32,275 nt of DNA from Verrucomicrobiales bacterium (GTDB lineage Bacteria > Verrucomicrobiota > Verrucomicrobiia > Limisphaerales > JAYPXF01), in assembly GCA_002715965.1 (NCBI GenBank), contig PBAL01000037.1, positions 1-32,275 on the forward strand, in the 5' to 3' direction. A model generated the notes under the pieces. The model saw nothing but the letters and a program-made list of their open reading frames with translations, was not told the DNA's origin and ran no database searches. Position numbers and translations under genes: made by a program. Positions 6,271 to 14,307 of this stretch are shown here, one piece after another. Position 1 is the first letter of the stretch; every line of letters begins with the position of its first letter.

Positions 6271-8610
6271 ATGTCCACGCTGGGTTATCAACCGCGGCTT
6301 GATGGACGGAGGATTCGTTTTCGACACACCGTTTACTTCTCAATTGCGGAAGAAAAGGCCTGTCATTTTCGGTACAGAGCGTATTCTCCGTGTGACGTGT
6401 TTGGGCTGAAGCTCACATTTGCGCTGGTAGCGGTGACGTATTTGTTCGCCCGCAAAAGCTGGTCTGTGTTCGGGACCGGTGACGTGATGTCGCCATCACC
6501 GACGGCGCGGCCGGCACCGCGGGTCTTGTCCCGTCTGGACAAATGGTTTGCGGAGTTCGATTTGGAGCGGGCACTGGGACTCAGTTATGACATGTCGGTC
6601 GTTTGCCCGGACGTCGAGAAAGCCAAACCACCCACCCCGTTGGAATGTGAACTCAAGCAATCGGCAGCGTGGCAACCAAACACCGAGCGCCTTCACAAGG
6701 TCCTCACGATGCCGTCGCGCTCCGAGAAACCGGTCAGTCCCCGGATTACACCCCCTGCTGAGAAACTGATTCCGCTGAACAATCTGGTTCGCGTGGCGGA
6801 ATTCGCGGTGATCGACGAATCCGCCGGTCAGCCGGTGGGTGATCCATCGGTATTTGGCCAGGAAAGTGTTACTCCCGTGATGCGGGAAAGTGTGGACGTA
6901 ACTCCCACGCCTATCCCGATAGCGAACGAGTATCGCGTCGCGGCGAGTCTCCGTCCCGTATCGATCGAAGATCTGGCGGTCACGGATTCCACAGGCACTG
7001 AAACTGAATTTCCCGAAAGCCTGCCCGAGGAGCTGCTTGGAGCGCTGCCTGAAGAATCCATTCAAACGCCGAATCCGAATATCCGGGAATTCCACTTGAC
7101 CGGACTTGCACGCGGCAAACAGATACGGCCCGGCGAGCCGGTGGGAGCGCCGGGCCTGTTCGAACATCGCGCGCGGATGAATCCGGCGCCCAGGATCGTT
7201 CCGGCAGAGATGCTGGAATCGTCCGGGCTCGACGACGTGATTGGGGCACTGTTCCACAATTCCCCGTCTGATTACCGAGTGGCAGCCTATTCATTAACTT
7301 CCCCATCCGAAGATGGACCGCGTCGCGATCCCGAAACCGGTGAGGAAAGTGTCCCGGCAGAGGCAGATTCTCCTCTGGCTGAACTTACTGAAGACAAAAA
7401 GCCCGCGCCCGATCCAAACATTCTCGAACTCCCGCTCAGCCGCCACAGCCCGGAAGAACTGATAGCCGGCCAACCCGCCGGTGCACCGGATGTCTTTGGT
7501 TACCAGCCGCCTGTCCCGGCCATCGTCACGGAAGAAAATGATAAGGTGGATGAAGAGGATCCTTCTGCACCGATGGATTTCAGCATCAATCGGATCTCCG
7601 AACGTGTTGAGAACATCCTTTCCAGTGCGCTGGCGCGGCCGGCACCGGCGATCAACTTCAAGGACACGCTTGCCGAACTGGCCAGCAAGGCGAAGAAAAA
7701 GAAGCGCAAGGAGAAGCCCGCCGAACGTTTGCCAAGCGCTGCACTGGAGCATAACCTCTCGCGTTCCGAAGATCGCGACGGCGGTCTCAACATGGCCGAA
7801 TACAAAGTTCAATTTGAGATCTTTGAAGGTCCGCTCGATCTCCTGCTTTATCTCGTCAAGAAACAGGAGGTGGACATCTACGAGGTGAATCTCACTTACA
7901 TCGCCGAGGAATTCATCCAATACATCGAGATGATGCGGAAGTTCGATCTTGAGATCGCCGGCGAGTTTCTCGTGATGGCCGCGACCCTGATGTACATCAA
8001 GAGCAAGGAACTGCTGCCGGTGGACAAACAGGTCGAAGTCGACGACGAGGAAGACGAGGACGATCCGCGCTGGGAACTCATCCGCCAATTGGTTGAGTAT
8101 CGCAAATTCAAGGACGCGGCATCTGATTTCAAGCAACGCGAACTCGCGCAGGAAGACATCTTCGTCCGCAACCCGACCAAGCCGGATTTCAAGGTCGAGT
8201 CCGTAAAACTCAAACTGTCCGTCTTCGATCTTCTGGGAGCGGTCGACAAGATCCTCGAACGCATCGATGCACAGGAAGACCGTGAGATTTTTGCCGATCG
8301 CTGGACAGTCAGCGAAAAAATCGAGCAGATCCGGAGCACGATCGAGAAGAAGGACCGCGTGATGTTCACCGAACTCTTCGAAGACGCAATGAGCAGATCC
8401 GAAGTTGTGGCCACGTTTCTTGCCCTGCTTGAACTCACCAAGCTCAAGATGATCGTGGTGGAGCAAGGCGCGGAGTTTTCAGACATTGAGATCTGCAAGG
8501 CTCCCGCCGGTCACGGGATCATTCGAGAGGAAGGCGAACTGCCCTTGGACGACGCATGCAACGAGCCGGTCGTTTCAGAATACGACGCACCAACCGGCGA
8601 ACAGGAGTGA
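6271..8610 (+). CDS. scpA: Segregation and condensation protein A with a long N-terminal extension
   Basis: Kleisin subunit that bridges the SMC heads with ScpB during chromosome condensation. Canonical ScpA starts at M508 (ATG 7792): MAEYKVQFEIFEGPLDLLLY, ending at residue 779, the normal length of about 270. Ahead of it the frame stays open for 507 residues. These include a hydrophobic helix (about 46-62, GLKLTFALVAVTYLFARKSW), a proline/glutamate-rich tract, and three degenerate repeats of about 100-110 residues whose clearest blocks are GQPVGDPSVFG (about 185), GEPVGAPGLFE (288) and GQPAGAPDVFG (400). A lysine-rich stretch (about 470-480) precedes the ScpA part. The true start is unclear: ATG 6271, ATG 6487 or an internal start at 7792 are possible. 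ScpB follows after one base. Confidence 0.85.
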   Translation: MSTLGYQPRLDGRRIRFRHTVYFSIAEEKACHFRYRAYSPCDVFGLKLTFALVAVTYLFARKSWSVFGTGDVMSPSPTARPAPRVLSRLDKWFAEFDLERALGLSYDMSVVCPDVEKAKPPTPLECELKQSAAWQPNTERLHKVLTMPSRSEKPVSPRITPPAEKLIPLNNLVRVAEFAVIDESAGQPVGDPSVFGQESVTPVMRESVDVTPTPIPIANEYRVAASLRPVSIEDLAVTDSTGTETEFPESLPEELLGALPEESIQTPNPNIREFHLTGLARGKQIRPGEPVGAPGLFEHRARMNPAPRIVPAEMLESSGLDDVIGALFHNSPSDYRVAAYSLTSPSEDGPRRDPETGEESVPAEADSPLAELTEDKKPAPDPNILELPLSRHSPEELIAGQPAGAPDVFGYQPPVPAIVTEENDKVDEEDPSAPMDFSINRISERVENILSSALARPAPAINFKDTLAELASKAKKKKRKEKPAERLPSAALEHNLSRSEDRDGGLNMAEYKVQFEIFEGPLDLLLYLVKKQEVDIYEVNLTYIAEEFIQYIEMMRKFDLEIAGEFLVMAATLMYIKSKELLPVDKQVEVDDEEDEDDPRWELIRQLVEYRKFKDAASDFKQRELAQEDIFVRNPTKPDFKVESVKLKLSVFDLLGAVDKILERIDAQEDREIFADRWTVSEKIEQIRSTIEKKDRVMFTELFEDAMSRSEVVATFLALLELTKLKMIVVEQGAEFSDIEICKAPAGHGIIREEGELPLDDACNEPVVSEYDAPTGEQE
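8603..8607 (+). promoter_or_regulatory. Ribosome binding site of scpB
   Basis: AGGAG four bases before ATG 8612, overlapping the end of scpA. It decides the scpB start against a longer upstream frame (from 8486) that overlaps scpA, and it suggests coupled translation. Confidence 0.7.
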
Positions 8611-8611
8611 C

Positions 8612-9487
8612 ATGGAACTCAAGACGATTCTCGAATCCCTCCTTTTCTCCTCCCAAAAGCCCGTCAGCGCCAAGGATCTTCGGAAGGTGCTGGTCAACAC
8701 GGCAAATGAGCTGAAGGACGACGAGCAAGCCCAGGAGTTTAAAGGCATCCGAACCAACCAGGTCACCAAAGAACTGGAGGAACTGGCAAAGGAGTATGAA
8801 GAACGCCGTGGAAGCTTTCGCTTGGTTCAGATCGCCGATGCCTGGCAGTTTGCGAGCGAACCCGAGTTCGCACCCTGGATCCGCACCTTGGTCGGCGAGA
8901 AGCAACGCCCCGCCCGCCTGTCTGCCCCCGCATTGGAGACCATGGCCATCATTGCGTATCGTCAGCCGATCACCCGATCTGAGATTGAGCAGATTCGCGG
9001 GGTCTCCGTGGACGGCACCATGCAAAAGCTCCTCGAACGCGGACTTGTCGAATCTACCGGCAAAGCGGATGTCGTCGGACGCCCTTCCCTCTACGGCACA
9101 ACGCCTCTGTTCCTGGAATACTTCGGAATCGCCAGCCTCGACGACCTTCCGGATGCCGATGAACTTCGTCGCATTCCGGTTGAGCGACCCGAAACTCTGG
9201 CCACGGCAGAACCCGGCCTGGCGACCGCGCCTCCCGAACAACTCACCCTGGATGACGTTGGAGGCGCCAAGGAGAACACCGCTTCGGAACTCGCCGTAGA
9301 TTCGTCGGGAGGAGACGAAGAAGAGGAGTTCGAAGATGATGACGACGATGTTGAGGATTTGGATGACGAGGAAGAAGACCTCGAACCCCGCATTGTCGCT
9401 GGTCCGCTTTCCGATGAGGAAGAAGAATTCGAGGAGGAGGACGACGAATTTGAAGATGAGGGGGAGGAAGAAGAGATCGCACGTTAG
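8612..9487 (+). CDS. scpB: Segregation and condensation protein B
   Basis: Winged-helix partner of ScpA in the SMC-ScpAB condensin. The 291-residue protein starts at ATG 8612, one base after the scpA stop, behind AGGAG. MELKTILESLLFSSQKPVS is the usual ScpB opening; the second winged helix has IIAYRQPITRSEIEQIRGVS and the hallmark YGTTPLFLEYFGIASLDDLP. The conserved part ends near residue 205. The rest is a very acidic tail (from about 229) made almost only of E and D, with one short break around EPRIVAGPL. Acidic ScpB tails occur elsewhere, but this one is long. The operon with scpA is the standard arrangement. Confidence 0.95.
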   Translation: MELKTILESLLFSSQKPVSAKDLRKVLVNTANELKDDEQAQEFKGIRTNQVTKELEELAKEYEERRGSFRLVQIADAWQFASEPEFAPWIRTLVGEKQRPARLSAPALETMAIIAYRQPITRSEIEQIRGVSVDGTMQKLLERGLVESTGKADVVGRPSLYGTTPLFLEYFGIASLDDLPDADELRRIPVERPETLATAEPGLATAPPEQLTLDDVGGAKENTASELAVDSSGGDEEEEFEDDDDDVEDLDDEEEDLEPRIVAGPLSDEEEEFEEEDDEFEDEGEEEEIAR

Positions 9488-9546
9488 TCGCTTCAACGAT
9501 CCCGCCCCCTTCACTCCATCAACCAATTCACCCTCCGATATTTTCC

Positions 9547-9575
9547 TGAACCTTTCCCCGTTTTCATGCGACCTA
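9547..9575 (+). promoter_or_regulatory. Putative ECF-sigma-type promoter for the sigma factor gene
   Basis: TGAACC (9547-9552), a 16-base spacer, then CGACCTA (9569-9575). The AAC-containing -35 and CGNC-like -10 resemble ECF sigma targets. The ATG at 9585 lies only ten bases after the -10, so a transcript from here would be nearly leaderless. A similar motif precedes the FecR-domain gene. This is an inference from pattern only. Confidence 0.35.
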
Positions 9576-9584
9576 TGATCGAAA

Positions 9585-10136
9585 ATGGGTCGTTCCAGAG
9601 AAACAGTTGCCGATGAGTTCCTCGTGATTGCCGCGAGACAGGGGGACGGCAGCGCGCTGAACGACCTGCTTGTCCGCTGGCAGGACCGGCTCTGGAGGTT
9701 CGCCTGTTCGCTCACACAGGACGAACACGACGCCCGCGAAGTTTTTCAGGAAACCTGCATTGCCATTGCGCGAGGCATCACCCGCCTGAACGATGTCGGC
9801 ACCTTCCCGAAATGGGCATACACCATTGCCTCCCGCCGTTACGCGGATCTGGTTAGACGCAACGAACGTCATCGGCAGGCAAAAGAAGACTGCCAGTCCG
9901 ACCGGTCCGATCAAACTGATCTGCTGCCTTCAGCAGGAGAACTTCGACTTCACGAAGCCCTCGACGGAATTGCACTCGCCGACCGACGACTCCTCTGCCT
10001 CGCCTACCTCGAGGAATGGAGCCATCGAGACCTTGCCACGCTCCTCGGCATCCCGTTGGGCACGGTCAAGTCACGCCTTTTCAACGCCAAACAGAAACTG
10101 AAACAGAAAATGACGAAGGACCAAGATGAACACTGA
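9585..10136 (+). CDS. ECF-family RNA polymerase sigma factor
   Basis: A 183-residue extracytoplasmic-function sigma-70 factor. Region 2 covers about residues 25-95: LLVRWQDRLWRFACSLTQD, then EVFQETCIAIARGI (the 2.2 core-binding helix) and FPKWAYTIASRRYADLVRR (2.3/2.4, -10 recognition). Region 4 covers about 125-175, with the helix-turn-helix WSHRDLATLLGIPLGTVKSR. The C-terminus overlaps the start of the next gene, whose membrane protein is a natural candidate for its regulator. No zinc-binding anti-sigma (HxxxCxxC) is present nearby. The start ATG 9585 is the first one giving a standard region 2 leader. Confidence 0.93.
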   Translation: MGRSRETVADEFLVIAARQGDGSALNDLLVRWQDRLWRFACSLTQDEHDAREVFQETCIAIARGITRLNDVGTFPKWAYTIASRRYADLVRRNERHRQAKEDCQSDRSDQTDLLPSAGELRLHEALDGIALADRRLLCLAYLEEWSHRDLATLLGIPLGTVKSRLFNAKQKLKQKMTKDQDEH

Positions 10137-10506
10137 ACCTGATGACAAAGATTCCTCGCACGCCGACTTCATGGAACACATCCGCAACGAGGCGCAGGAG
10201 GCCTACAACCATGAATCCAAGAAGAACATCCAATTCACAGCCTGGTTCACCATCATCGGCTTCGTCGTCGCGGCGCTGTGGGGTTACCTCTTCTACCAGG
10301 CCGACACAACCAAGATGCAGATCTTCTGGGGACTTGCCCTGCTCGGCGAACTCCTGGGCATCGGCATCCTCGGTCTGATGTTCACCCAGATCGACGTGCA
10401 GTTGATCATGCAACGCGAACATCGTCGCATAGAATCCCAGTTGCTCGACCTGCACGAACGGCTCATGTCCATGCAGGGGGAACAGAAGGATGAATCAGCG
10501 GAGTGA
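10126..10506 (+). CDS. Two-helix membrane protein coupled to the sigma factor
   Basis: A 126-residue protein whose ATG (10126) lies inside the last codons of the sigma gene, in another frame, an 11-base overlap that implies translational coupling. The N-terminal 35 residues are hydrophilic and acidic. Two helices follow: AWFTIIGFVVAALWGYLFY (about 39-57) and FWGLALLGELLGIGILGLMF (about 66-86). The C-terminal 40 residues look like an amphipathic coiled helix (QREHRRIESQLLDLHERL). Position and topology suggest a membrane-bound partner, possibly an anti-sigma factor or sensor, but no known anti-sigma domain is visible. Confidence 0.75.
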   Translation: MNTEPDDKDSSHADFMEHIRNEAQEAYNHESKKNIQFTAWFTIIGFVVAALWGYLFYQADTTKMQIFWGLALLGELLGIGILGLMFTQIDVQLIMQREHRRIESQLLDLHERLMSMQGEQKDESAE

Positions 10507-10518
10507 ACGCCTTCCGGG

Positions 10519-10629
10519 ACAAGCTCCAAACTCCAAACCACAAAGAAGTTTCAAGCCGCAGGCATCAATCAACCGATCGTCGTTGATGATGCTTGTTTGA
10601 AGCTTGTGTATTGGAGCTTGGAGCTTCTT
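10519..10629. repeat. Long imperfect inverted repeat (interspersed element, copy 1)
   Basis: The left arm (10519-10556) begins ACAAGCTCCAAACTCCAA. The right arm (10591-10629) is its imperfect complement, ending TTGGAGCTTGGAGCTTC. About four fifths of the arm positions pair, around a loop of some 34 bases. A related sequence occurs at 13786-13838. I infer a non-coding, MITE- or REP-like repeat family. It sits between the sigma unit and the FecR-domain gene. Confidence 0.6.
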
Positions 10630-10652
10630 CCCACCTCTCACGCAAACCGTTT

Positions 10653-10680
10653 GTAACCGCCATGTAAGATCTGCGTTCTA
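10653..10680 (+). promoter_or_regulatory. Putative promoter similar to that of the sigma factor
   Basis: GTAACC (10653-10658), a 15-base spacer and CGTTCTA (10674-10680), followed by TGG. Compared with the motif at 9547-9575 (TGAACC, 16 bases, CGACCTA, TGA), it shares AACC and CG-x-x-CTATG. It could place the FecR-domain gene under the same sigma factor. The motif pair is suggestive, not proven. Confidence 0.3.
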
Positions 10681-10740
10681 TGGAAGCGAATACGCGGATC
10701 AAAATTGACTTCCAACCAACCGCGGTTTTGACTCTGACAT

Positions 10741-11973
10741 ATGAACGAGGGATCTGTCTTTTCAGCTGCCATGAGCAGCAGTTTGGAGTGGGCGCTGGGA
10801 CAACCGATCAGCGACGGCCATTTCGCGTTCACCTTTGCCCTGGTGTTCTTTGGCGGCGCCAAGTTGTTTCAGTCCACCTGCGCAGCCTTCAACGCAACCC
10901 GCTACGGCTGGGGAACCACCGCGCCCGCGTGGATAGCCGGCTGTTACATGGTGCAGGTTGGAATGGCCACGGCGCTGACCTCACAACCGAACTTTCTCGT
11001 CGACGCACCGCGCTTCGCGATCTCCATCTTCGGCGCGGTAATGGCGATCGTCATCATTGCCGCCCCCCTCACGAAGTTCGTTATGGCCGTCGGCTACCTG
11101 GCCGCCATCTCCTGCTGGCTGACAACTCTCGGCGCGGCACTGATCGTTGGTGCGACAAGCGGAATGATCGGTGCGGCCACGCTCAAGGGAACTCCCAAGG
11201 TCACCCACTGGCAGGGTGATGTGAATGCACGTGACCGCGACAGCAATCCATGGAAGGACATGTCAAAGGAACGAATGATTGTGAAGGAAGGCGGCTCCAT
11301 TCAGGCCCTCTCAAAGAGTTCAGCGATCGTGAGTATCGCCGGACACCGGATCATCATGATGCCCGGCAGTGAAATCCGGGTCGCGGAACTCGGCGACGAA
11401 CCCCGGGTCGAGGTCAAATCCGGCTTCATCTATTCCAAGTGCGGCCCGGCGGCCAATGGCAAGCTGCGCTACGAAACCATCAGCGCAGGTATCAAGATCT
11501 CCGGGGCGAACGCAATGATCATGCTCGCCAACAGTGGCGCAACTTCGGTCATCGTTTCCAAGGGCATCTTGTCGGTCGGTCGTACGATCGAAACCAAGGA
11601 CCTGACCCGAGTGAGGAAACGACACTTCGTTGAAGTGGCCCAAAACGTTTCTGTGCCCGAACCGATTGTCGGCGAATTAGTGCAGGAATTGAGAATGTTG
11701 GAACGTTATTCCGAGAATCCGTTTGCACCTGCCAATCGCCGGATGGTTTCCGGACGTGAAGACCGGCAACAGGAGAAACCGGAGCCTCCAAAAGAAATGC
11801 CGCAGAAGCCCGAGATGCCCGATTCCAAATCGGATGGCACGAACGCGGCTCCGGCATCCACCAACGCCCCCGCTCCGAGCGCATCCGGCACCAACACAAA
11901 CTCCCCTGCCCCCGCGCCGGAGGAAAAGCCCGCGCCCGCTAAGGCTGCCGACGCACCGGCGCCGAAGGAGTGA
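10741..11973 (+). CDS. Four-helix membrane protein with FecR-like domain and proline-rich tail
   Basis: A 410-residue protein with three parts. Residues about 28-140 hold four membrane helices (for example FAFTFALVFFGGAKLF, and ISIFGAVMAIVIIAAPL). Residues about 175-320 are a beta-rich FecR-like domain: VKEGGSIQALSKSSAIVSIA, then GSEIRVAELGDEPRVEVKSG and SGANAMIMLANSGATSVIVS, the pattern of FecR/LysM-adjacent 'high-potential' repeats. Residues 340-410 are a P/A/E-rich linker-like tail. FecR domains normally sense a signal at the periplasmic side and control an ECF sigma; here the domain is joined to a polytopic anchor. The start may be ATG 10741 or the MSSSLEW codon ten residues later. It lies just after an ECF unit. 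Confidence 0.75.
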   Translation: MNEGSVFSAAMSSSLEWALGQPISDGHFAFTFALVFFGGAKLFQSTCAAFNATRYGWGTTAPAWIAGCYMVQVGMATALTSQPNFLVDAPRFAISIFGAVMAIVIIAAPLTKFVMAVGYLAAISCWLTTLGAALIVGATSGMIGAATLKGTPKVTHWQGDVNARDRDSNPWKDMSKERMIVKEGGSIQALSKSSAIVSIAGHRIIMMPGSEIRVAELGDEPRVEVKSGFIYSKCGPAANGKLRYETISAGIKISGANAMIMLANSGATSVIVSKGILSVGRTIETKDLTRVRKRHFVEVAQNVSVPEPIVGELVQELRMLERYSENPFAPANRRMVSGREDRQQEKPEPPKEMPQKPEMPDSKSDGTNAAPASTNAPAPSASGTNTNSPAPAPEEKPAPAKAADAPAPKE

Positions 11974-12369
11974 TTGCGTAGCTGGTGAAGTGTTTGGGTG
12001 AGAGCCGGCACAACGATCCATGTGCGGCATCGCGGCCCGGCGAATTCCAAAGGAGCGCCGAACCCTGGCCGGCATCTCCCTCCAATCCAATGGTGCTCGC
12101 TCAGGCTGGCGTGACTTGATTTTCTTCGTCGTTGTGTCAATCTCAGTCCTCGTTTGTCCCAGAATTCCCAAGATGAGGACAACGATTGAAGAATTGGCCG
12201 CATGATAAGTTACAGTCTGTTTGGCGGCCTAAATTATCAGGACCACGCTGGGCTAACTTCCAACAGTTTCTGAAAATGGTTGAGCGAGCGCCATCCGTCT
12301 GCCCCCCCTGGCGAGCATGCTTGGCGCTCCACCAATTGACATATCTTCGAACAATTTCGTCGCTTCTCC
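11974..12369. other. Intergenic region, no recognised content
   Basis: This 396-base space separates two convergent genes. Short open frames on both strands (for example 12020-12205 on plus and 12143-12373 on minus) have no family resemblance and no ribosome binding site. The block GGCGCTCCA at 12323-12331 recurs at 15165-15173 in a similar G+C-rich context, a weak hint of an interspersed repeat. No terminator hairpin with a U-run is clear. Confidence 0.5.
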
Positions 12370-13662
12370 TCACTCAAGCTTCTCGAATACCACTTCACTC
12401 GTCACTTCTGCGTCGCGTTCGTCAATTGTTGAAAACAGCCAGATCTTCGTTCCCTTTGGCGGCAGTCCGCAGGTGATCTTGTCGTCGGTCACCTTTGCGA
12501 CGATGGACTTCCACACGCGCTTCGCCAATGGTCCCTCATCGAGGGTGTAATTGAGCTTCGCTGACTTCAGTGGAACAACTGCCTGATAAGTCACCTCAAC
12601 CGATTTCCCATTCCGTTCAGGCTTGCCAACGATCGCCAGTGCGTCGCCGTTCTTGCAGCGCGAATCCACGAACAACCCAATCTCTTCCGGCGCCCAACCC
12701 GCACGGTGGCTATGCCCCATGCCAACCTCGATTCGAATTGTGCGCGGACCTTTGACCAACGAGTAGGACTTCACGTAGCTGTCCAACGGATAGTGTATGT
12801 CGCGGTCGCCGTTGACGAAAAAGATCGGAACACGACAGGCACCCAGATAGCTGGAAGGGTCGTATAGCTTGACCCATTCCTCAGGAAATTCCGCGTCTTC
12901 AATCGCCGGCTTCTGCACAGATTCTCCTTCGTGAAGGAAGCCGCATCCGTAAACCGGAACAGCCGCAGCAAAGCGATTGTCAATCGATGCGGCAATGCAC
13001 GTCGTATATCCGCCCCAACTGATTCCGGTGATCGCCGTGCGAGCATGATCCACCTCCCGAAAACTCCTCAACAAAGTATGCCCGCGGATCACTGCAGCAA
13101 TCGCGTGAAACGGCCAGTCATCATCAGTCTCACCCCCGATGCTTCCAAACTTCTGATCGCGCCCCTGGTCCGGCCCGGCGAAGTCCAGGCGCTTCCGCTG
13201 CTTTCGAAATTCAGCCGACAGTCCGCGGTCTTCAAGGAACTCCCCCGTTTCCTTGTCGAACAACGGAGCCACCGGACGATGCCCCGACAAGTCCATTGCG
13301 AAAGCCGCATAACCACGATTGGCCCAGAGCCAGACCCACTCCGCAAAGGCCGTCCCTCCGCCCCCATGCACCAGCACGATCCCCGGATATTCCCTCTCGC
13401 CCGCTACGTTGCCCCCGATCGTCTCCGGTGAGGCATAGAACGCAAAAACTTCGGTTGGTTCGCCCAGATAGTTCTCCCCCGTATAAATGAGCGAACGGAT
13501 CGGACTCTTTTCATCTTCCCAACGAAATTCCGGCACCTCGCTTAGTTGGATTAGATCCCAGGGCATCGTGTCGGGCAATTCCGGTGAGCGACCTATCTTG
13601 TCCACCGCGGGCAAGGTCCACGTCAGGACTGAAAGGCACAAACAACTCAGGATAAAACGCAT
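12370..13662 (-). CDS. Secreted alpha/beta hydrolase (acetyl xylan esterase / dienelactone hydrolase type)
   Basis: A 430-residue exported hydrolase. Residues 1-19 are a signal peptide (MRFILSCLCLSVLTWTLPA). The oxyanion region is VLVHGGGGTAF (97-106). The nucleophile elbow is GISWGGY (213-219) with S215. The acid is probably in VNGDRD (283-288). The histidine lies in GMGHSH (314-319). A beta-rich C-terminal extension of about 100 residues ends the protein. The family acts on ester or peptide bonds of polymers; members in this phylum often sit with polysaccharide genes. It is transcribed towards the FecR-domain gene and away from the receiver/hemQ pair. The ATG at 13662 directly precedes the signal peptide. 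Confidence 0.88.
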   Translation of the reverse strand: MRFILSCLCLSVLTWTLPAVDKIGRSPELPDTMPWDLIQLSEVPEFRWEDEKSPIRSLIYTGENYLGEPTEVFAFYASPETIGGNVAGEREYPGIVLVHGGGGTAFAEWVWLWANRGYAAFAMDLSGHRPVAPLFDKETGEFLEDRGLSAEFRKQRKRLDFAGPDQGRDQKFGSIGGETDDDWPFHAIAAVIRGHTLLRSFREVDHARTAITGISWGGYTTCIAASIDNRFAAAVPVYGCGFLHEGESVQKPAIEDAEFPEEWVKLYDPSSYLGACRVPIFFVNGDRDIHYPLDSYVKSYSLVKGPRTIRIEVGMGHSHRAGWAPEEIGLFVDSRCKNGDALAIVGKPERNGKSVEVTYQAVVPLKSAKLNYTLDEGPLAKRVWKSIVAKVTDDKITCGLPPKGTKIWLFSTIDERDAEVTSEVVFEKLE

Positions 13663-13785
13663 GCCCGACTTTCACTGCTCATACCTTGGGGGGCAAGGAA
13701 TCAGGATGTCCCAAACTCCAAGCCTCAGATCTAAATGAGACCCCACTGGATACGGGACCTTAGCTATGATGTGTGAACTCAGATT

Positions 13786-13838
13786 GGATTTGGTGCTTGA
13801 AGCTTATTTGTGGCTTGGGGTTTGAGTCTTGGAGCTTC
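13786..13838. repeat. Interspersed repeat related to the element at 10519-10629 (copy 2)
   Basis: The minus strand reads GGAAGCTCCAAGACTCAAAC and continues with CCACAAATAAGCTTCAAGC, the same word order as the arms at 10519-10629 (AAGCTCCAA, CACAA, TTCAA). A partial, weaker opposite arm may lie at 13709-13722 (TCCCAAACTCCAAG). It lies in the region upstream of the receiver-domain gene. Confidence 0.5.
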
Positions 13839-13891
13839 CGCAACGCTGAATCCCTTTGCAATTTGCACGCCTCTTTTCCAAGCTCTCGGCC

Positions 13892-14266
13892 GTGACCGAA
13901 CCCCTGGCACTGTGCGTGTATGAACGGATGCTCCCGGGCAGCCAGCTCCTCGTGAAGCTGCAGGATCTGGGCTATCACGCGCATCACACGCAGGATATCG
14001 GGCAGGTCATCAGCGAAGCCGAGGAGCATGGCCCGATCATCGTCCTGCTCGATCTCGTCTGGCGACAGCGTGATCCCCTGATCGCGATCAACCAACTGGC
14101 GAACAACCCGAAGACCGAGCATCTGCCCGTCATCGCCTTCGCAAATATGGAATCCGAAAAATTGCTCGAACGCGCCCTGATTGAGGGCGCCAGTCTGGTT
14201 ACCGGCGACGATGGCATCCTGCAACAGCTCAAGCAGTTGCTCGACCAGGCAATGGATTTTGATTGA
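13892..14266 (+). CDS. Degenerate response-regulator receiver-like protein
   Basis: A 124-residue single-domain protein if started at GTG 13892 (TEPLALCVYERMLPGSQ); the frame is open to a TTG at 13856. The alternation of strands and helices matches a CheY-like receiver: VLLDLVW has an Asp (D54) at the phosphorylation position, LPVIAFANMES is strand four, and GASLVTGDDG is the end of strand five. The paired acidic residues after strand one are missing (CVYERM), the switch Thr/Ser is Ala, and the conserved Lys is not in its place. It therefore probably does not act as a normal phospho-switch. It lies 41 bases before hemQ and probably shares its transcript; a role in heme synthesis is not shown. 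Confidence 0.65.
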   Translation: MTEPLALCVYERMLPGSQLLVKLQDLGYHAHHTQDIGQVISEAEEHGPIIVLLDLVWRQRDPLIAINQLANNPKTEHLPVIAFANMESEKLLERALIEGASLVTGDDGILQQLKQLLDQAMDFD

Positions 14267-14307
14267 ACACTTCCCGGGGCAAATGCTTCGGACTGAGACC
14301 AAACGAA

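Noticed and set aside
7294..8466. Long minus-strand open frame (390 codons) opposite scpA
   Set aside because: It mirrors the ScpA codons, has no family motif, and ScpA on the plus strand is certain.
8519..9715. Minus-strand open frame (398 codons) opposite scpB
   Set aside because: Antisense of ScpB and its acidic tail (giving phenylalanine/leucine runs); no motif.
10680..11219. Plus-strand frame starting just after the promoter-like motif
   Set aside because: It overlaps the membrane-helix region of the FecR-domain gene in another frame and gives an arginine-rich, motif-free peptide.
11706..12203. Minus-strand frame opposite the tail of the FecR-domain gene
   Set aside because: The alanine/glycine-rich part is antisense of the P/A/E-rich tail; the beginning has no family resemblance.
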